Source of the DNA: Eubacteriaceae bacterium
Lineage (GTDB): Bacteria; Bacillota; Clostridia; Lachnospirales; Lachnospiraceae
NCBI GenBank assembly: GCA_910574895.1
Contig: CAJTDQ010000003.1
Span: 1 to 64,000 of the forward strand
Direction of reading: 5' to 3'
DNA: 64,000 nucleotides
Positions within the stretch are counted from its first letter, which is position 1. Each line of letters starts with the position of its first letter. Shown here in pieces: positions 52,722 to 61,807 of this stretch. The notes beneath the pieces were generated by a model. That model was not told the origin of the DNA. It made no database searches and saw only the letters and a program-made list of their open reading frames with translations. Made by a program: the position numbers and the translations under genes.

Positions 52722-54560
52722 ATGAATTTTAATGAAAATCAAATCAAGGCAGTCAGCCACAAAAAAGGTCCGGCAATGGTTCTTGCCGGGCCTGGTTCTG
52801 GTAAAACCACCATTATTACCCATAGAATTAAAAATTTAATAGAGAGCGGAGTGCCACCGGAAAAAATTCTGGTGGTCACTTTTACAAAAGCAGCTGCAAT
52901 ACATATGCAAAAAAAGTTTTTTCATATTATGCAGGGTGAGAACTGGATAAGGGGGAGTTATCCGGTTTCTTTTGGTACCTTTCATAGTATATTTTTTAGA
53001 ATTCTGAAACTTACGAAAAATTATAGAGGAGAACATATTTTAGGAGAAAATATGAAGTTTCAGATATTAAGGGAGATTGTTCTCAGAAAAAAGATAGAAG
53101 CAAGTAACATAAATGATTTTCTCCATAATATCGCTAGTGAGCTTAGTAAGATTAAGAGTAATATGACAGATATCAATTCTTTTGAATCACAGTGCTGTAA
53201 TAATGAGACATTTCAATGTGTTTTTGAAGAATATCAAAGAGTATTATCATGCGAGCAAAAAATAGACTTTGATGATATGTTATTAAAATGTCATGAGTTA
53301 TTTCAGGAGAATCCAAAGATATTGGGGAGATGGCAGCAGATTTTTGAGTATATTTTGATTGATGAGTTTCAGGACATTAATTATGTACAGTACGAAATTA
53401 TAAAGATGCTGGCATTTCCCCAGAACAATCTATTTGTTGTGGGAGATGATGATCAGTCTATTTATGGGTTTCGAGGAGCGTGTCCGGAGTTGATGTTTGC
53501 GTTTGAAAAAGACTTTGTAGGTTATAACAAAATAATATTAAATAGAAATTACCGCTCAAGTAAAAATATTGTGAAAATATCAGAAAGGTTAATTTGTAAT
53601 AACAACAGCCGGTTTTTGAAAAACATGCAGGCAGATTTTGTGGGTAATATAGAGCCTGAAGTTAAACTGTTTAAAACGCAATTTGAAGAATTGGAGTATA
53701 TCGTTCAGAAAATAAAAAAGTTAAAATGTGATGGGATTGCCGAAAGTGAGATGGCAGTTCTTGTACGAAACAATAGCCAGATACCGGAAATACAGAAGTT
53801 CTTATATAACAGAGAGATAGCGACAAATAGAGGAGATGGGAAAAAGTTTATTTACGAGAGTGTTGTGGCAAAAGACATTATTGCTTATGTAAAGGCGTCA
53901 TTAAGCTATCAGAATATGGATATTCGAAACAATCAGGATTTAATATACATATTAAATAAACCGGTGCGCTATATTGGCAGACATTTATTGACAAAGGAAA
54001 ATATGAATTTTCACAAATTAAAGGAAGTATATGGACAAAGTACGGAGATAAAGAAAAATATAGAAAAACTAGAGTTTGATTTAAAGATGCTGTCAAATTT
54101 AAAACCTATGGCAGCAGTTTTATATATTGAAAAGGGTATTGGGTATGAAAAGTATTTGAGAGATTATGCAAAAGAAAAACATATCAGGATTTCTGTTTTG
54201 AGAAAGCAGTTAGATGAGATTAAGAATGACTGTTGCAGATATGATACTTTGGAAAGATGGATGAGTAGTATTGCAGAAACGGATGAGGAAAACATAGAAG
54301 AAGATAATATAAAAATCATGACAATGCATAGTGCAAAAGGATTAGAGTTTGAAGCAGTATTTATTGTGGATGTAAATCAGGGGATTATTCCAACATCAAA
54401 GGCTGTAAGAAACAGAGATTATGAAGAAGAACGCAGAGTTCTTTATGTGGCGGTTACCAGAGCAAAGAAAATACTTGGCCTCTATGCAGTTACGGAGAAT
54501 CTGGGGTGCAGAGTGGAACCGTCAATGTTTTTAAATGAGGTGATAAATATACAAATATAA
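52722..54560 (+). CDS. UvrD/Rep-type superfamily 1 DNA helicase
   Basis: The 612-aa helicase has motif I LAGPGSGKTT, Ia VTFTKAAAIHMQ, Ib FGTFHSIFFRIL, II ILIDEFQDINYVQ, III VGDDDQSIYGFRG, IV NYRSSKNIV, V MTMHSAKGLEFEAVFI and VI RRVLYVAVTRAKK. It is about 100 residues shorter than UvrD/PcrA (roughly 720 aa), mainly in the C-terminal tail and 2B domain, as in a short helicase group common in Clostridia. It would unwind DNA 3' to 5' in repair. Confidence 0.92.
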   Translation: MNFNENQIKAVSHKKGPAMVLAGPGSGKTTIITHRIKNLIESGVPPEKILVVTFTKAAAIHMQKKFFHIMQGENWIRGSYPVSFGTFHSIFFRILKLTKNYRGEHILGENMKFQILREIVLRKKIEASNINDFLHNIASELSKIKSNMTDINSFESQCCNNETFQCVFEEYQRVLSCEQKIDFDDMLLKCHELFQENPKILGRWQQIFEYILIDEFQDINYVQYEIIKMLAFPQNNLFVVGDDDQSIYGFRGACPELMFAFEKDFVGYNKIILNRNYRSSKNIVKISERLICNNNSRFLKNMQADFVGNIEPEVKLFKTQFEELEYIVQKIKKLKCDGIAESEMAVLVRNNSQIPEIQKFLYNREIATNRGDGKKFIYESVVAKDIIAYVKASLSYQNMDIRNNQDLIYILNKPVRYIGRHLLTKENMNFHKLKEVYGQSTEIKKNIEKLEFDLKMLSNLKPMAAVLYIEKGIGYEKYLRDYAKEKHIRISVLRKQLDEIKNDCCRYDTLERWMSSIAETDEENIEEDNIKIMTMHSAKGLEFEAVFIVDVNQGIIPTSKAVRNRDYEEERRVLYVAVTRAKKILGLYAVTENLGCRVEPSMFLNEVINIQI

Positions 54561-54573
54561 AAACAAAAAGATA

Positions 54574-54622
54574 TTGACAAATATAAATATAGTAGTAAGA
54601 TGATAGTACCACGGAATAGTGG
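54574..54622 (+). promoter_or_regulatory. Promoter and possible operator of the HicAB pair
   Basis: TTGACA (54574-54579), 16 bases, TAAGAT (54596-54601). Just downstream is a short dyad CCAC-GGAATA-GTGG (54609-54622), a plausible binding site for the HicB antitoxin, which has a ribbon-helix-helix-type DNA-binding end. Confidence 0.55.
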
Positions 54623-54643
54623 CAAAATAAAAGAAAGGATAAA

Positions 54644-54898
54644 ATGAGCAAAAAGGATAAACTAATCAAGAGATTGAAAAAACAACCGAAGGATTTTACA
54701 TATGAAGAAGGAAAAAGAGTTTTAGAATATTTGGGATATATTGAAGATAATAAGGGGAAAACATCAGGGTCAAGAATTATTTTTGTGAGAGAAAGAGATC
54801 AGAAAAAGTTTTTGCTACATAAGCCGCATCCGGATAAGGTTATGAAGCAATATGCAGTAAAGCAATTAAAGGAGTTTGTAGAAAAAGAGGGAGTGTAA
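54644..54898 (+). CDS. hicA: HicA-type toxin (mRNA interferase)
   Basis: This 84-aa protein has the HicA dsRBD-like fold sequence: KLIKRLKKQPKDFTYEEGKRVLEYLGYIEDN, the loop GKTSGSRIIFVRER and LLHKPHPDKVMKQYAVKQLKEFVE. The conserved GSH of many HicA toxins is GSR here, with the histidine pair moved to LHKPHP, as in a common anaerobe subgroup. HicA cleaves mRNA when not bound by HicB. Toxin gene first and antitoxin second (two-base gap) is the usual order. Confidence 0.85.
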   Translation: MSKKDKLIKRLKKQPKDFTYEEGKRVLEYLGYIEDNKGKTSGSRIIFVRERDQKKFLLHKPHPDKVMKQYAVKQLKEFVEKEGV

Positions 54899-54899
54899 T

Positions 54900-55241
54900 A
54901 TGAGCAATATTTTAGAGTATAAAGGATATTATACAAGAATCGAATATGACAATGTGGACAAAGTGCTATATGGAAAAATTGAGGGAATAAATGATTTTGT
55001 GAATTTTGAGAGCAATCATGCAGAAAATATAGAAAATGAGTTTCATATGGCAGTAGATGATTATCTGATTTATTGCAAAGAGAAGGGGATAGAGCCGGAC
55101 AAAACTTATAGTGGGAAATTTAATGTCAGAATATCTAAAGAGTTACACAAAAAAATAGTGTTTGAAGCTTTTAAGCAAGGCATGTCTCTAAATCAGTATG
55201 TTGAACGTGCAATCGGTTTATATACAGATGTGAACATTTAG
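54900..55241 (+). CDS. hicB: HicB-type antitoxin
   Basis: The 113-aa protein consists of a HicB-like partial RNase H fold (LEYKGYYTRIEYDNVDKVLYGKIEGINDFVNFES, with DDYLIYCKEKGIEPDK) and a C-terminal ribbon-helix-helix of the CopG/Arc type (SGKFNVRISKELHKKIVFEAFKQGMSLNQYVERAI). It neutralises the HicA protein encoded two bases upstream and probably represses the promoter at 54574. Confidence 0.9.
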   Translation: MSNILEYKGYYTRIEYDNVDKVLYGKIEGINDFVNFESNHAENIENEFHMAVDDYLIYCKEKGIEPDKTYSGKFNVRISKELHKKIVFEAFKQGMSLNQYVERAIGLYTDVNI

Positions 55242-55330
55242 TTAAATATTCTGTGAATTATTGCATTTTTATAGCACTTCTGATAAAGTTATACTTATTA
55301 AAAAGTGCGCAAGCGCAGAAAGAGGAAAAA

Positions 55331-55651
55331 ATGGGAAATAATCAGTTTGAAGAGGATGAAGATTTATTTGTAACACTTACATTAGAGGATGACAGTGAGG
55401 TTGACTGTCTTGTTGTAAGTATCTTTGAAGCAGAGGGAAAAGATTATATTGCATTACTCCCTACAGAAGGACCAGAGAATGAAGAGGGAGAAGTATTTAT
55501 TTATAGATATTTCGAAGATGAAGACGGAGAACCGGGACTGGATAATATTGAGACAGAAGCAGAGTTTTTCTTAGCATCACAGGCGTTCGATGAATTAGTA
55601 GAAGCCGGTGAGTATGATGAGATAATCGATGAGGAAGAAAATTTACATTAG
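55331..55651 (+). CDS. DUF1292 protein
   Basis: This very acidic 106-aa protein has the DUF1292 core DLFVTLTLEDDSEVDCLVVSIFEAEGKDYIALLPTEG, then YRYFEDEDGEPGLDNIETEAEFFLASQAFDELV. Members are conserved in Firmicutes (YrzB-like) and unknown in role. The ATG at 55331 follows GAGG and gives a protein of the normal family length; upstream in-frame codons are not coding. Eleven bases separate it from the SH3-protein gene. Confidence 0.9.
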   Translation: MGNNQFEEDEDLFVTLTLEDDSEVDCLVVSIFEAEGKDYIALLPTEGPENEEGEVFIYRYFEDEDGEPGLDNIETEAEFFLASQAFDELVEAGEYDEIIDEEENLH

Positions 55652-55662
55652 AGGTTAGAGAG

Positions 55663-56223
55663 ATGCCATACGATGAAGAAACCAGAAGATTAATAGAAAA
55701 CAGAAAGAGGAATGCTGAGTACAGGAAAGAACAGCAGATGAAAAAGAGAAAAATGACATTGGCAGGTTTGGGCGGAGTTATCGCACTGCTTGTTGTTATT
55801 ATCATTATTGCAGCTTCCTGTTCAGCAAAGAAGGATACTGAGGTAGAAACGAACCCGAAGAAGGAGACTTCTGTTTTAGGAGTCACTACAGCGGAGGAAA
55901 CTACAGTTTCTGAAAGTACCAGCGCCAGTGAAACCGGTACAACAAATCAGCAGGAATCGGTTAGCAATAATGATAATGCCACATCAGTAACGGGGCAGGG
56001 AGAGTCAACCAGTCCGGCAGTTACAGGCAATGCCAGTGGTATTCAGTACACAAAGGATGCGGTCAATATCCGCAGAAAGGCTGATGGAGATTCAGAGATA
56101 TTAGAAGTACTGGAAAAGAATGAGAAGGTGGAAGTTCTCGGTGTAGAAGGCAAGTGGACTTATGTGAAATGGGGAGATATTAAGGGATATATTTCCACAG
56201 AATTTTTGAAAAATGAACAGTAA
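55663..56223 (+). CDS. Membrane-anchored SH3-domain protein
   Basis: The 186-aa protein has a basic cytoplasmic start (residues 1-27), one membrane segment (LAGLGGVIALLVVIIIIAASC, about 31-51), a Ser/Thr-rich linker (60-120) and a C-terminal bacterial SH3 domain (about 124-184: YTKDAVNIRRKADGDSEILEVLEKNEKVEVLGVEGKWTYVKWGDIKGYISTEFL). Bacterial SH3 domains bind peptidoglycan or its peptides, so this is probably a cell-wall-contacting protein. A terminator follows. Confidence 0.9.
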   Translation: MPYDEETRRLIENRKRNAEYRKEQQMKKRKMTLAGLGGVIALLVVIIIIAASCSAKKDTEVETNPKKETSVLGVTTAEETTVSESTSASETGTTNQQESVSNNDNATSVTGQGESTSPAVTGNASGIQYTKDAVNIRRKADGDSEILEVLEKNEKVEVLGVEGKWTYVKWGDIKGYISTEFLKNEQ

Positions 56224-56237
56224 AAGAGTAAATAATA

Positions 56238-56270
56238 AATGGCAGTGTGCAGGAAATGCACATTGCCATT
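56238..56270 (+). terminator. Terminator before the folate operon
   Basis: AATGGCA-TGTGCA pairs with TGCACA-TGCCATT around GGAAA (one mismatch), followed by TTTAG. The loose T-run allows some read-through. Confidence 0.75.
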
Positions 56271-56308
56271 TTAGAATGTTATTGGAAGGATAGATATCAG
56301 GTACAGCG

Positions 56309-57625
56309 ATGAATTATACAGAGGCAAGAAGTTATTTAAAAGAAGTAAATAAGTATGGAAGTGTGCTGGGATTAGAAAGTATCACAACACTACTGGATGC
56401 ATTAGGAAATCCACAAAAGGAATTGAAAGTAGTTCACATCGCAGGGACTAATGGAAAAGGATCAACGCTGGCATTTATACAGAGTGTACTTGTAAAATCA
56501 GGATATCAGACAGGGCGGTACAGTTCCCCGGCAGTGTTTGATGATGATGAGACAATTCAGATCAATGGAAAAAATATTGAAAAAGAAGAGTTGGCAGATA
56601 TTGTTACGCTGATTCGAGAGAAAGCTGACATAATTTTAGAAAAGTATGGTTTTCATCCGACACCATTTGAAATAGAGACAGCCATGGCATTTGAGTATTT
56701 TAAAAGAAAGGACTGCGACATCGTTTTGGTAGAATGCGGCATGGGAGGAGCCGGTGATGCGACCAATGTATTTGACCGGGTATTGTGCAGTGTTATAACG
56801 AGTATATCTCTGGATCATACAGCATTTTTGGGAGAGACCATAGAGGAAATCGCACAAGTAAAAGCAGGTATTATAAAGCCGTGTTGTCCGGTAGTTATGG
56901 CAAAACAAAGTGAGAAAGCGGTTAATTGTATAAAAAATATAGCACAAGAAAAAGGGGCAGAATTTGTTCAGGCAGGACAGGCACAATTAACAGCTCAGAA
57001 TCATCCGTCAGATATGAAAAGTGTCAAAAATCGTATTAACTACAAAGCAGCAAATGGAAAAAAATATCAAGCGAATATACGCATGCTTGGAACATACCAG
57101 AGTATCAATGCAGCCACCGCGATTGAAACGCTTCTTTGTTTAGAGAACTATGGTTATCAGTTAGAAGAGCATATAGAGCAGGGATTGTCAGAAGCAGTGT
57201 GGGATGGAAGAATGGAGATTATCTCAGAGGAGCCTTTATTTATCATAGACGGTGCACATAATCCCGGAGCAGTAAAAGAATTGCGAAATAGTATGGATTT
57301 GTATTTTACAAATAGGCGAATAACCTTTATAATGGGAGTGTTGGCTGATAAGGATTTTGCACAGGAGGCAGAACTTATTGCTGATAAAGCAGAAAATATT
57401 ATAACTGTGACTCCAAATAATAGCAGAGCCTTAGACGGAAAGAAACTTGCAGAGACATTGTCTGTATATCATAAGAATGTTCAGTATATGGATGATATTA
57501 CAAAAGCAGTTACATCTGCTATGGATTATGTGAGAAAAGGACAAACAGATATGATTTTGGCATTTGGGTCATTATCACATCTAAAAGATATAAAGCAAGC
57601 AGTTAAAGCCGAAAGGAGAGATTGA
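56309..57625 (+). CDS. folC: Folylpolyglutamate / dihydrofolate synthase
   Basis: This 438-aa Mur-ligase-type protein attaches glutamate to dihydropteroate and folates. It has the P-loop HIAGTNGKGSTLAF (about 44-57), RYSSPAVFD, VLVECGMGGAGDATNVFD, the carbamylated-Lys region VKAGIIKPCCPVVMAKQ, and DGAHNPGAVKEL in the C-terminal domain. It is the first gene of the folate run, with four bases to folE. The binding site before ATG 56309 is weak (AAGGATAG, distant). Confidence 0.93.
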   Translation: MNYTEARSYLKEVNKYGSVLGLESITTLLDALGNPQKELKVVHIAGTNGKGSTLAFIQSVLVKSGYQTGRYSSPAVFDDDETIQINGKNIEKEELADIVTLIREKADIILEKYGFHPTPFEIETAMAFEYFKRKDCDIVLVECGMGGAGDATNVFDRVLCSVITSISLDHTAFLGETIEEIAQVKAGIIKPCCPVVMAKQSEKAVNCIKNIAQEKGAEFVQAGQAQLTAQNHPSDMKSVKNRINYKAANGKKYQANIRMLGTYQSINAATAIETLLCLENYGYQLEEHIEQGLSEAVWDGRMEIISEEPLFIIDGAHNPGAVKELRNSMDLYFTNRRITFIMGVLADKDFAQEAELIADKAENIITVTPNNSRALDGKKLAETLSVYHKNVQYMDDITKAVTSAMDYVRKGQTDMILAFGSLSHLKDIKQAVKAERRD

Positions 57626-57628
57626 CTG

Positions 57629-58183
57629 ATGTTTGATAAGAAAAAAATTGAACAAGGAATTAAATTATTATTAGAAGGTATCGGTGAAGATGCAGATAGG
57701 GAGGGGTTAAAAGATACTCCTGACAGAGTTGCACGGATGTATGAAGAATTGTGTGCAGGAATGAGCCAGAATCCTGCAGAGCATTTGTCAAAAACGTTTA
57801 CGTGTGACAATGAGAGTGTAGTCATTGAAAAGGATATTACATTTTACTCTATGTGCGAGCATCACTTGATGCCTTTTTATGGTAAAGTCCATATTGCCTA
57901 TATTCCGAATGGAAAGGTCGTAGGAATTAGTAAGCTGGCAAGAACTGTTGAAGTGTACGCAAGACGGCTTCAGATTCAGGAACAGATGACAAATCAGATA
58001 GCAGCAGCGATTGAAGAGTGTTTGAGTGCAAAAGGAGTACTGGTTATGGTGGAGGCAGAGCATATGTGTATGTCTGCCAGAGGAATTAAGAAACCGGGAA
58101 GCAGAACGATTACTTTTGCAGCAAAAGGAGAATTTGAAGAAAATATTTTGCTGAGGAACGAAACGATTTCATTATTCAAGTAG
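57629..58183 (+). CDS. folE: GTP cyclohydrolase I
   Basis: This 184-aa enzyme converts GTP to dihydroneopterin triphosphate. It shows [27 protein letters not shown], the zinc ligands in [34 protein letters not shown] (Cys, His) and [22 protein letters not shown] (second Cys). Length and motifs match type IA FolE. AAGGAGAG precedes ATG 57629, and it lies between folC and folP. Confidence 0.96.
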   Translation: MFDKKKIEQGIKLLLEGIGEDADREGLKDTPDRVARMYEELCAGMSQNPAEHLSKTFTCDNESVVIEKDITFYSMCEHHLMPFYGKVHIAYIPNGKVVGISKLARTVEVYARRLQIQEQMTNQIAAAIEECLSAKGVLVMVEAEHMCMSARGIKKPGSRTITFAAKGEFEENILLRNETISLFK

Positions 58184-58206
58184 TAAAAACACGAACAGGA
58201 GGCAGA

Positions 58207-59025
58207 ATGGAGATTGGAAAGTATTCCTTTGATTTGGAAAATGAACCGGTAATTATGGGGATTTTAAATGTGACACCGGATTCATTTTCTGATGGAGGAA
58301 AGTGGAATGATATAGATGCTGCACTAAAGCATACAGAACAGATGATGATGGATGGTGCAAAGATTATTGATGTGGGTGGAGAGTCTACCAGACCGGGTTA
58401 CACTCTGATTCCAGATGAGGAAGAAATTCATAGAGTAATCCCTGTGATTGATGAGATAAAGAAAAGATTTGATGTCTGTGTATCCCTTGACACCTATAAG
58501 ACAAATGTGGCAAGAGCCGGAATTGAAGCAGGTATTGACATGGTGAATGATGTGTGGGGATTTAAATGGGGAGCACAGGATATGGCAGCACTCGTTGCAA
58601 AAACCGGTGTTGCTGTGTGTGTGATGCATAATAGAGATAATACAATATATGATTCTTATGTGGAAGATGTCATGTTAGACTTAAAGGAATCAATTGATAT
58701 GGCACACCTGGCAGGAGTGCAGGATTCTCAGATTATTTTAGACCCGGGAGTGGGATTTGGAAAGGATTATCAGCAGAATCTTGTGATAATTCAAAAAGTT
58801 GACAAATTAAAAGAACTGGGATATCCGATTCTTCTTGGCACATCCAGAAAATCTGTTATCGGGTTGACATTAGATGTAGATAAGAATGAGAGAATGGCAG
58901 GAACTGTGGCGACTACGGTTATGGGATATGAGAGAGGATGCCGTATTTTCAGAGTTCATGATGTAAAAGAAAATTATCAGGCAGTGATGATGACGAAGGC
59001 GGTTATGGAGTCCGGTTTATCATAA
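58207..59025 (+). CDS. folP: Dihydropteroate synthase
   Basis: This 272-aa TIM-barrel enzyme joins p-aminobenzoate to hydroxymethyl-dihydropterin. Visible are PVIMGILNVTPDSFSDGGKW, IDVGGESTRPGYTLI, DTYKTNVARAGIEAGIDMVNDVWGFK, ILDPGVGFGKDYQQN and LLGTSRKSVIGLTL. It is the target of sulfonamides; the loop residues around TRPG look ordinary. AGGAGG precedes ATG 58207. Confidence 0.96.
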   Translation: MEIGKYSFDLENEPVIMGILNVTPDSFSDGGKWNDIDAALKHTEQMMMDGAKIIDVGGESTRPGYTLIPDEEEIHRVIPVIDEIKKRFDVCVSLDTYKTNVARAGIEAGIDMVNDVWGFKWGAQDMAALVAKTGVAVCVMHNRDNTIYDSYVEDVMLDLKESIDMAHLAGVQDSQIILDPGVGFGKDYQQNLVIIQKVDKLKELGYPILLGTSRKSVIGLTLDVDKNERMAGTVATTVMGYERGCRIFRVHDVKENYQAVMMTKAVMESGLS

Positions 59026-59091
59026 AAAACGTGTGATAGGGCAAGATAAAAACAATTAGTTATTCTATGAAATAAAATGATGGAGCAATTT

Positions 59092-59952
59092 ATGGATTGT
59101 ATAAAAATTATACAGTTAGAGGTATTTGCATACCATGGCTGTGAAGAATTTGAAAAAATAAATGGACAGAAGTTTTATATTGATGCGACTTTATATACGG
59201 ATATCAGAACTTCCGGTGTCAGTGATGATTTAAATGATACGATGAATTATGCAAAAGTCTGTGAGTTTATTACGAAGTTTGTGACAGGGAATCAGTTTGA
59301 CCTGATTGAAGCTGTGGCAGAACAGACTTCCAGAGCATTACTGAGGGAATTTCCAAGGCTTAGAGCAATAGATTTTTCGATTTATAAACCGGATGCGCCG
59401 ATAGGACTGCCATTTGGTAATGTGGCTGTTTCTATCAGCAGAAAATGGAATAAAGTAATATTATCCATTGGGTCTAATATCGGTGATAAAGAAGCATATT
59501 TAAATAATGCAGTGGACAGACTGTATGATGATGGAAACTGCAGAGTGAATGTTGTATCAAATTATATAGAAACAGAGCCTTACGGACCGGTAGAACAGGA
59601 TAACTTTTTAAATGGATGTATTGAGATAGAAACGCTGTATTCTCCAAAGGAATTATTGGAAAAAGTAAATCGGATTGAGGCGGAGTCAGGAAGAATACGT
59701 GACATTCACTGGGGACCAAGGACTTTGGATATTGATATTATTTTCTATGAAGATGAAATTGTTGATGAGCCGGATTTAAAGATACCACATGTGGAAATGC
59801 ATAAGAGGTTGTTTGTATTAGAACCGCTAAAACAGATTGCACCATATTGGAAACATCCGATATTAAACCGTACAGTCGGTCAGATACTGGAGGAATTAAA
59901 GCCGTCAGACAAGTGTGCAGGGTGCAGTGGCTGTAAAGGAAAAGCAGAGTAG
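59092..59952 (+). CDS. folBK: Bifunctional dihydroneopterin aldolase / HPPK
   Basis: Residues 1-118 are FolB (QLEVFAYHGCEEFEKINGQKFYIDA, LIEAVAEQTSRALL) and residues about 120-270 FolK (ILSIGSNIGDKEAYLNNAV, PYGPVEQDNFLNGCIEIET, WGPRTLDIDIIFYEDEIVDEPDLKIPHVEMHKRLFVLEPL). The fusion performs two successive pterin steps. ATG 59092 follows GGAG at six bases; two earlier ATGs precede that site. The C-terminus ends with an unusual CAGCSGCKGKAE tail with three cysteines. Confidence 0.94.
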   Translation: MDCIKIIQLEVFAYHGCEEFEKINGQKFYIDATLYTDIRTSGVSDDLNDTMNYAKVCEFITKFVTGNQFDLIEAVAEQTSRALLREFPRLRAIDFSIYKPDAPIGLPFGNVAVSISRKWNKVILSIGSNIGDKEAYLNNAVDRLYDDGNCRVNVVSNYIETEPYGPVEQDNFLNGCIEIETLYSPKELLEKVNRIEAESGRIRDIHWGPRTLDIDIIFYEDEIVDEPDLKIPHVEMHKRLFVLEPLKQIAPYWKHPILNRTVGQILEELKPSDKCAGCSGCKGKAE

Positions 59953-60025
59953 ATATCAGATGAATCTGGCAGAAAAGAAGCAGATTAAGTTAAAATAACA
60001 GATAAAAATATTGGAGTAGAATTAG

Positions 60026-61153
60026 ATGAAGGATTTACAGGAAAGCAGAAAAGAAATTGACTATATTGATAATGAAATCGTAAAACTCTTTGAGAGAAGG
60101 ATGGATGTGTGCAAAGATGTTGCCCAATATAAGCTGAGTACAGGAAAGGCAGTTCTTGACAGACAGAGAGAGATTGATAAGATTGTGACTTTGAAGGACA
60201 AGGCGAGTAATGATTTTTATGCTCATGGGGTGGAAGAGCTGTTTGAACAGATTATGGCGATGAGTAGAAAGATGCAGTACAAAATGCTTACAGAAGAAGG
60301 TGTAAATAATGATATAGGTTTTGATATTGTTGATGAACTGGACATGGAGGATGTAAAGGTAGCTTATCAGGGACTTCCGGGGGCTTATGGTCAGCAGGCG
60401 GCAACTGAATATTTCGGCGATAATGCTGAATACATAAATGTGCCTACATTCAGGGAAGCGATGAAGTGTGTCAGGGACGGTAAGACGGATTACGCAGTGC
60501 TTCCGGTAGCAAATTCATCAGCAGGAATTGTTACAGATGTCTATGATCTGCTGGTTGAGTTTTCTAATTATGTGGTAGATGCTTTTGATATTAAAATAGA
60601 TCACTGTTTATGTGGTGTAAAAGGTGCAAAGATAGAGGATGTAAAAGAGGTGTATTCTCATCCGCAGGCATTTATGCAGAGTAATGCATTTATTGAAGAG
60701 CATGGATGGGAGAAGGTCAGTTTGGCAAATACAGCAATTAGTGCCAGATACATATCAGAGCAGGCTGATAAATCAAGAGCATGTATCTGTAGTGCCCATG
60801 CTGCAGAAATCTATGGATTAGATGTTCTGTATAAGGGAACGAATTTCAATGCTACGAATACGACAAAATTTATTATTGTCAGCAGACATAAGATTGCAAG
60901 ACGAAATGCAGGGCTGATATGTATCAGTTTTGAATTGCCGCATGCCAGTGGTTCATTATATCAGATGTTGTCCCATATTATTTATAATGATTTGAACATG
61001 ACAAAAATTGAGTCCAGACCGGTACCGGAAAAGAAGTGGGAGTACCGATTTTATGTGGAATTTGAAGGAAAAGCACATCAGGCAGGAGTTATCAATGCTT
61101 TAAGTGGAATTAATGCAGAATCTTTAAATATGAAGATTTTAGGAAATTATTAA
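60026..61153 (+). CDS. pheA: Chorismate mutase / prephenate dehydratase
   Basis: This 375-aa P-protein has a chorismate mutase domain (about 1-90: RKEIDYIDNEIVKLFERRMDVCKDVAQYKLSTGKAVLDRQRE), a prephenate dehydratase domain (about 110-285: VAYQGLPGAYGQQAATEYF, VLPVANSSAGIV, the TTKF variant of the TRF motif) and an ACT domain (about 295-375, with LTKIESRP-like MTKIESRPVPEKKWEYRFYVE) for phenylalanine feedback. It makes phenylpyruvate from chorismate. It lies between the folate and pab genes, at a chorismate branch point. Confidence 0.94.
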   Translation: MKDLQESRKEIDYIDNEIVKLFERRMDVCKDVAQYKLSTGKAVLDRQREIDKIVTLKDKASNDFYAHGVEELFEQIMAMSRKMQYKMLTEEGVNNDIGFDIVDELDMEDVKVAYQGLPGAYGQQAATEYFGDNAEYINVPTFREAMKCVRDGKTDYAVLPVANSSAGIVTDVYDLLVEFSNYVVDAFDIKIDHCLCGVKGAKIEDVKEVYSHPQAFMQSNAFIEEHGWEKVSLANTAISARYISEQADKSRACICSAHAAEIYGLDVLYKGTNFNATNTTKFIIVSRHKIARRNAGLICISFELPHASGSLYQMLSHIIYNDLNMTKIESRPVPEKKWEYRFYVEFEGKAHQAGVINALSGINAESLNMKILGNY

Positions 61154-61205
61154 AGCCCGGATATTTAGTGTTTTAAAGGTTTAACTGATAATGTGGAGAA
61201 ATTAA

Positions 61206-61802
61206 ATGTATATCGTGATTGATAATCAGGATTCTTTTGTGTATAATCTGGTAAGTTACATGAGAATTTTGGAGAGGGACGTTAGAGTTATATCAGGTGA
61301 AAAAATTGTTATTGAAGAAATAGATAGTAATTTAGAAAATGTGGAAGGTATAATAATTTCTCCGGGTCCGGGGAAACCGGACGAATATGAAGATGTAAGA
61401 GTCTTTATTCAACATTATGCAGGAAGTGTTCCAATTTTAGGTGTTTGTTTAGGGCATCAAATGATTGGTTCGATATTCGGAGCAAGTGTTATAAAGGGAA
61501 AACCAATGCATGGAAAGGTTACAGAATTATTTCACAATGAGAAGGGGATTTTTAATAAAATTGAAAATCCTTATAGAGTGACAAGATATCATTCTTTAAT
61601 CATATCGAAAGTAGATTTTCCGGAAGTGCTTGATATATGTGCAGTATCTGACACTGGAGATATCATGGCGATAAAACATAAAAAATATCCAATATATGGA
61701 GTGCAGTTTCATCCAGAAGCATTACTATCCGAAAATGGTATTGAATTATTACAAAATTTTATAGATATTTGTAAGCTGTATAAGGATAAACATATGGAGT
61801 AA
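61206..61802 (+). CDS. pabA: Aminodeoxychorismate synthase, glutamine amidotransferase subunit
   Basis: This 198-aa class I amidotransferase has IDNQDSFVYNLVSYM, ISPGPGKPDE, the nucleophile Cys in ILGVCLGHQMIG, RYHSLII, and the His/Glu of YGVQFHPEALLSENG. It gives ammonia to PabB encoded five bases downstream. TrpG and PabA look alike; pabB and pabC next to it decide for PabA. The two genes are surely co-translated. Confidence 0.94.
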   Translation: MYIVIDNQDSFVYNLVSYMRILERDVRVISGEKIVIEEIDSNLENVEGIIISPGPGKPDEYEDVRVFIQHYAGSVPILGVCLGHQMIGSIFGASVIKGKPMHGKVTELFHNEKGIFNKIENPYRVTRYHSLIISKVDFPEVLDICAVSDTGDIMAIKHKKYPIYGVQFHPEALLSENGIELLQNFIDICKLYKDKHME

Positions 61803-61807
61803 ATGTT

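Noticed and set aside
56224-56308. Tetrahydrofolate riboswitch before folC
   Set aside because: The stretch is only 85 bases and holds a simple terminator hairpin, not the conserved core of known folate riboswitches.
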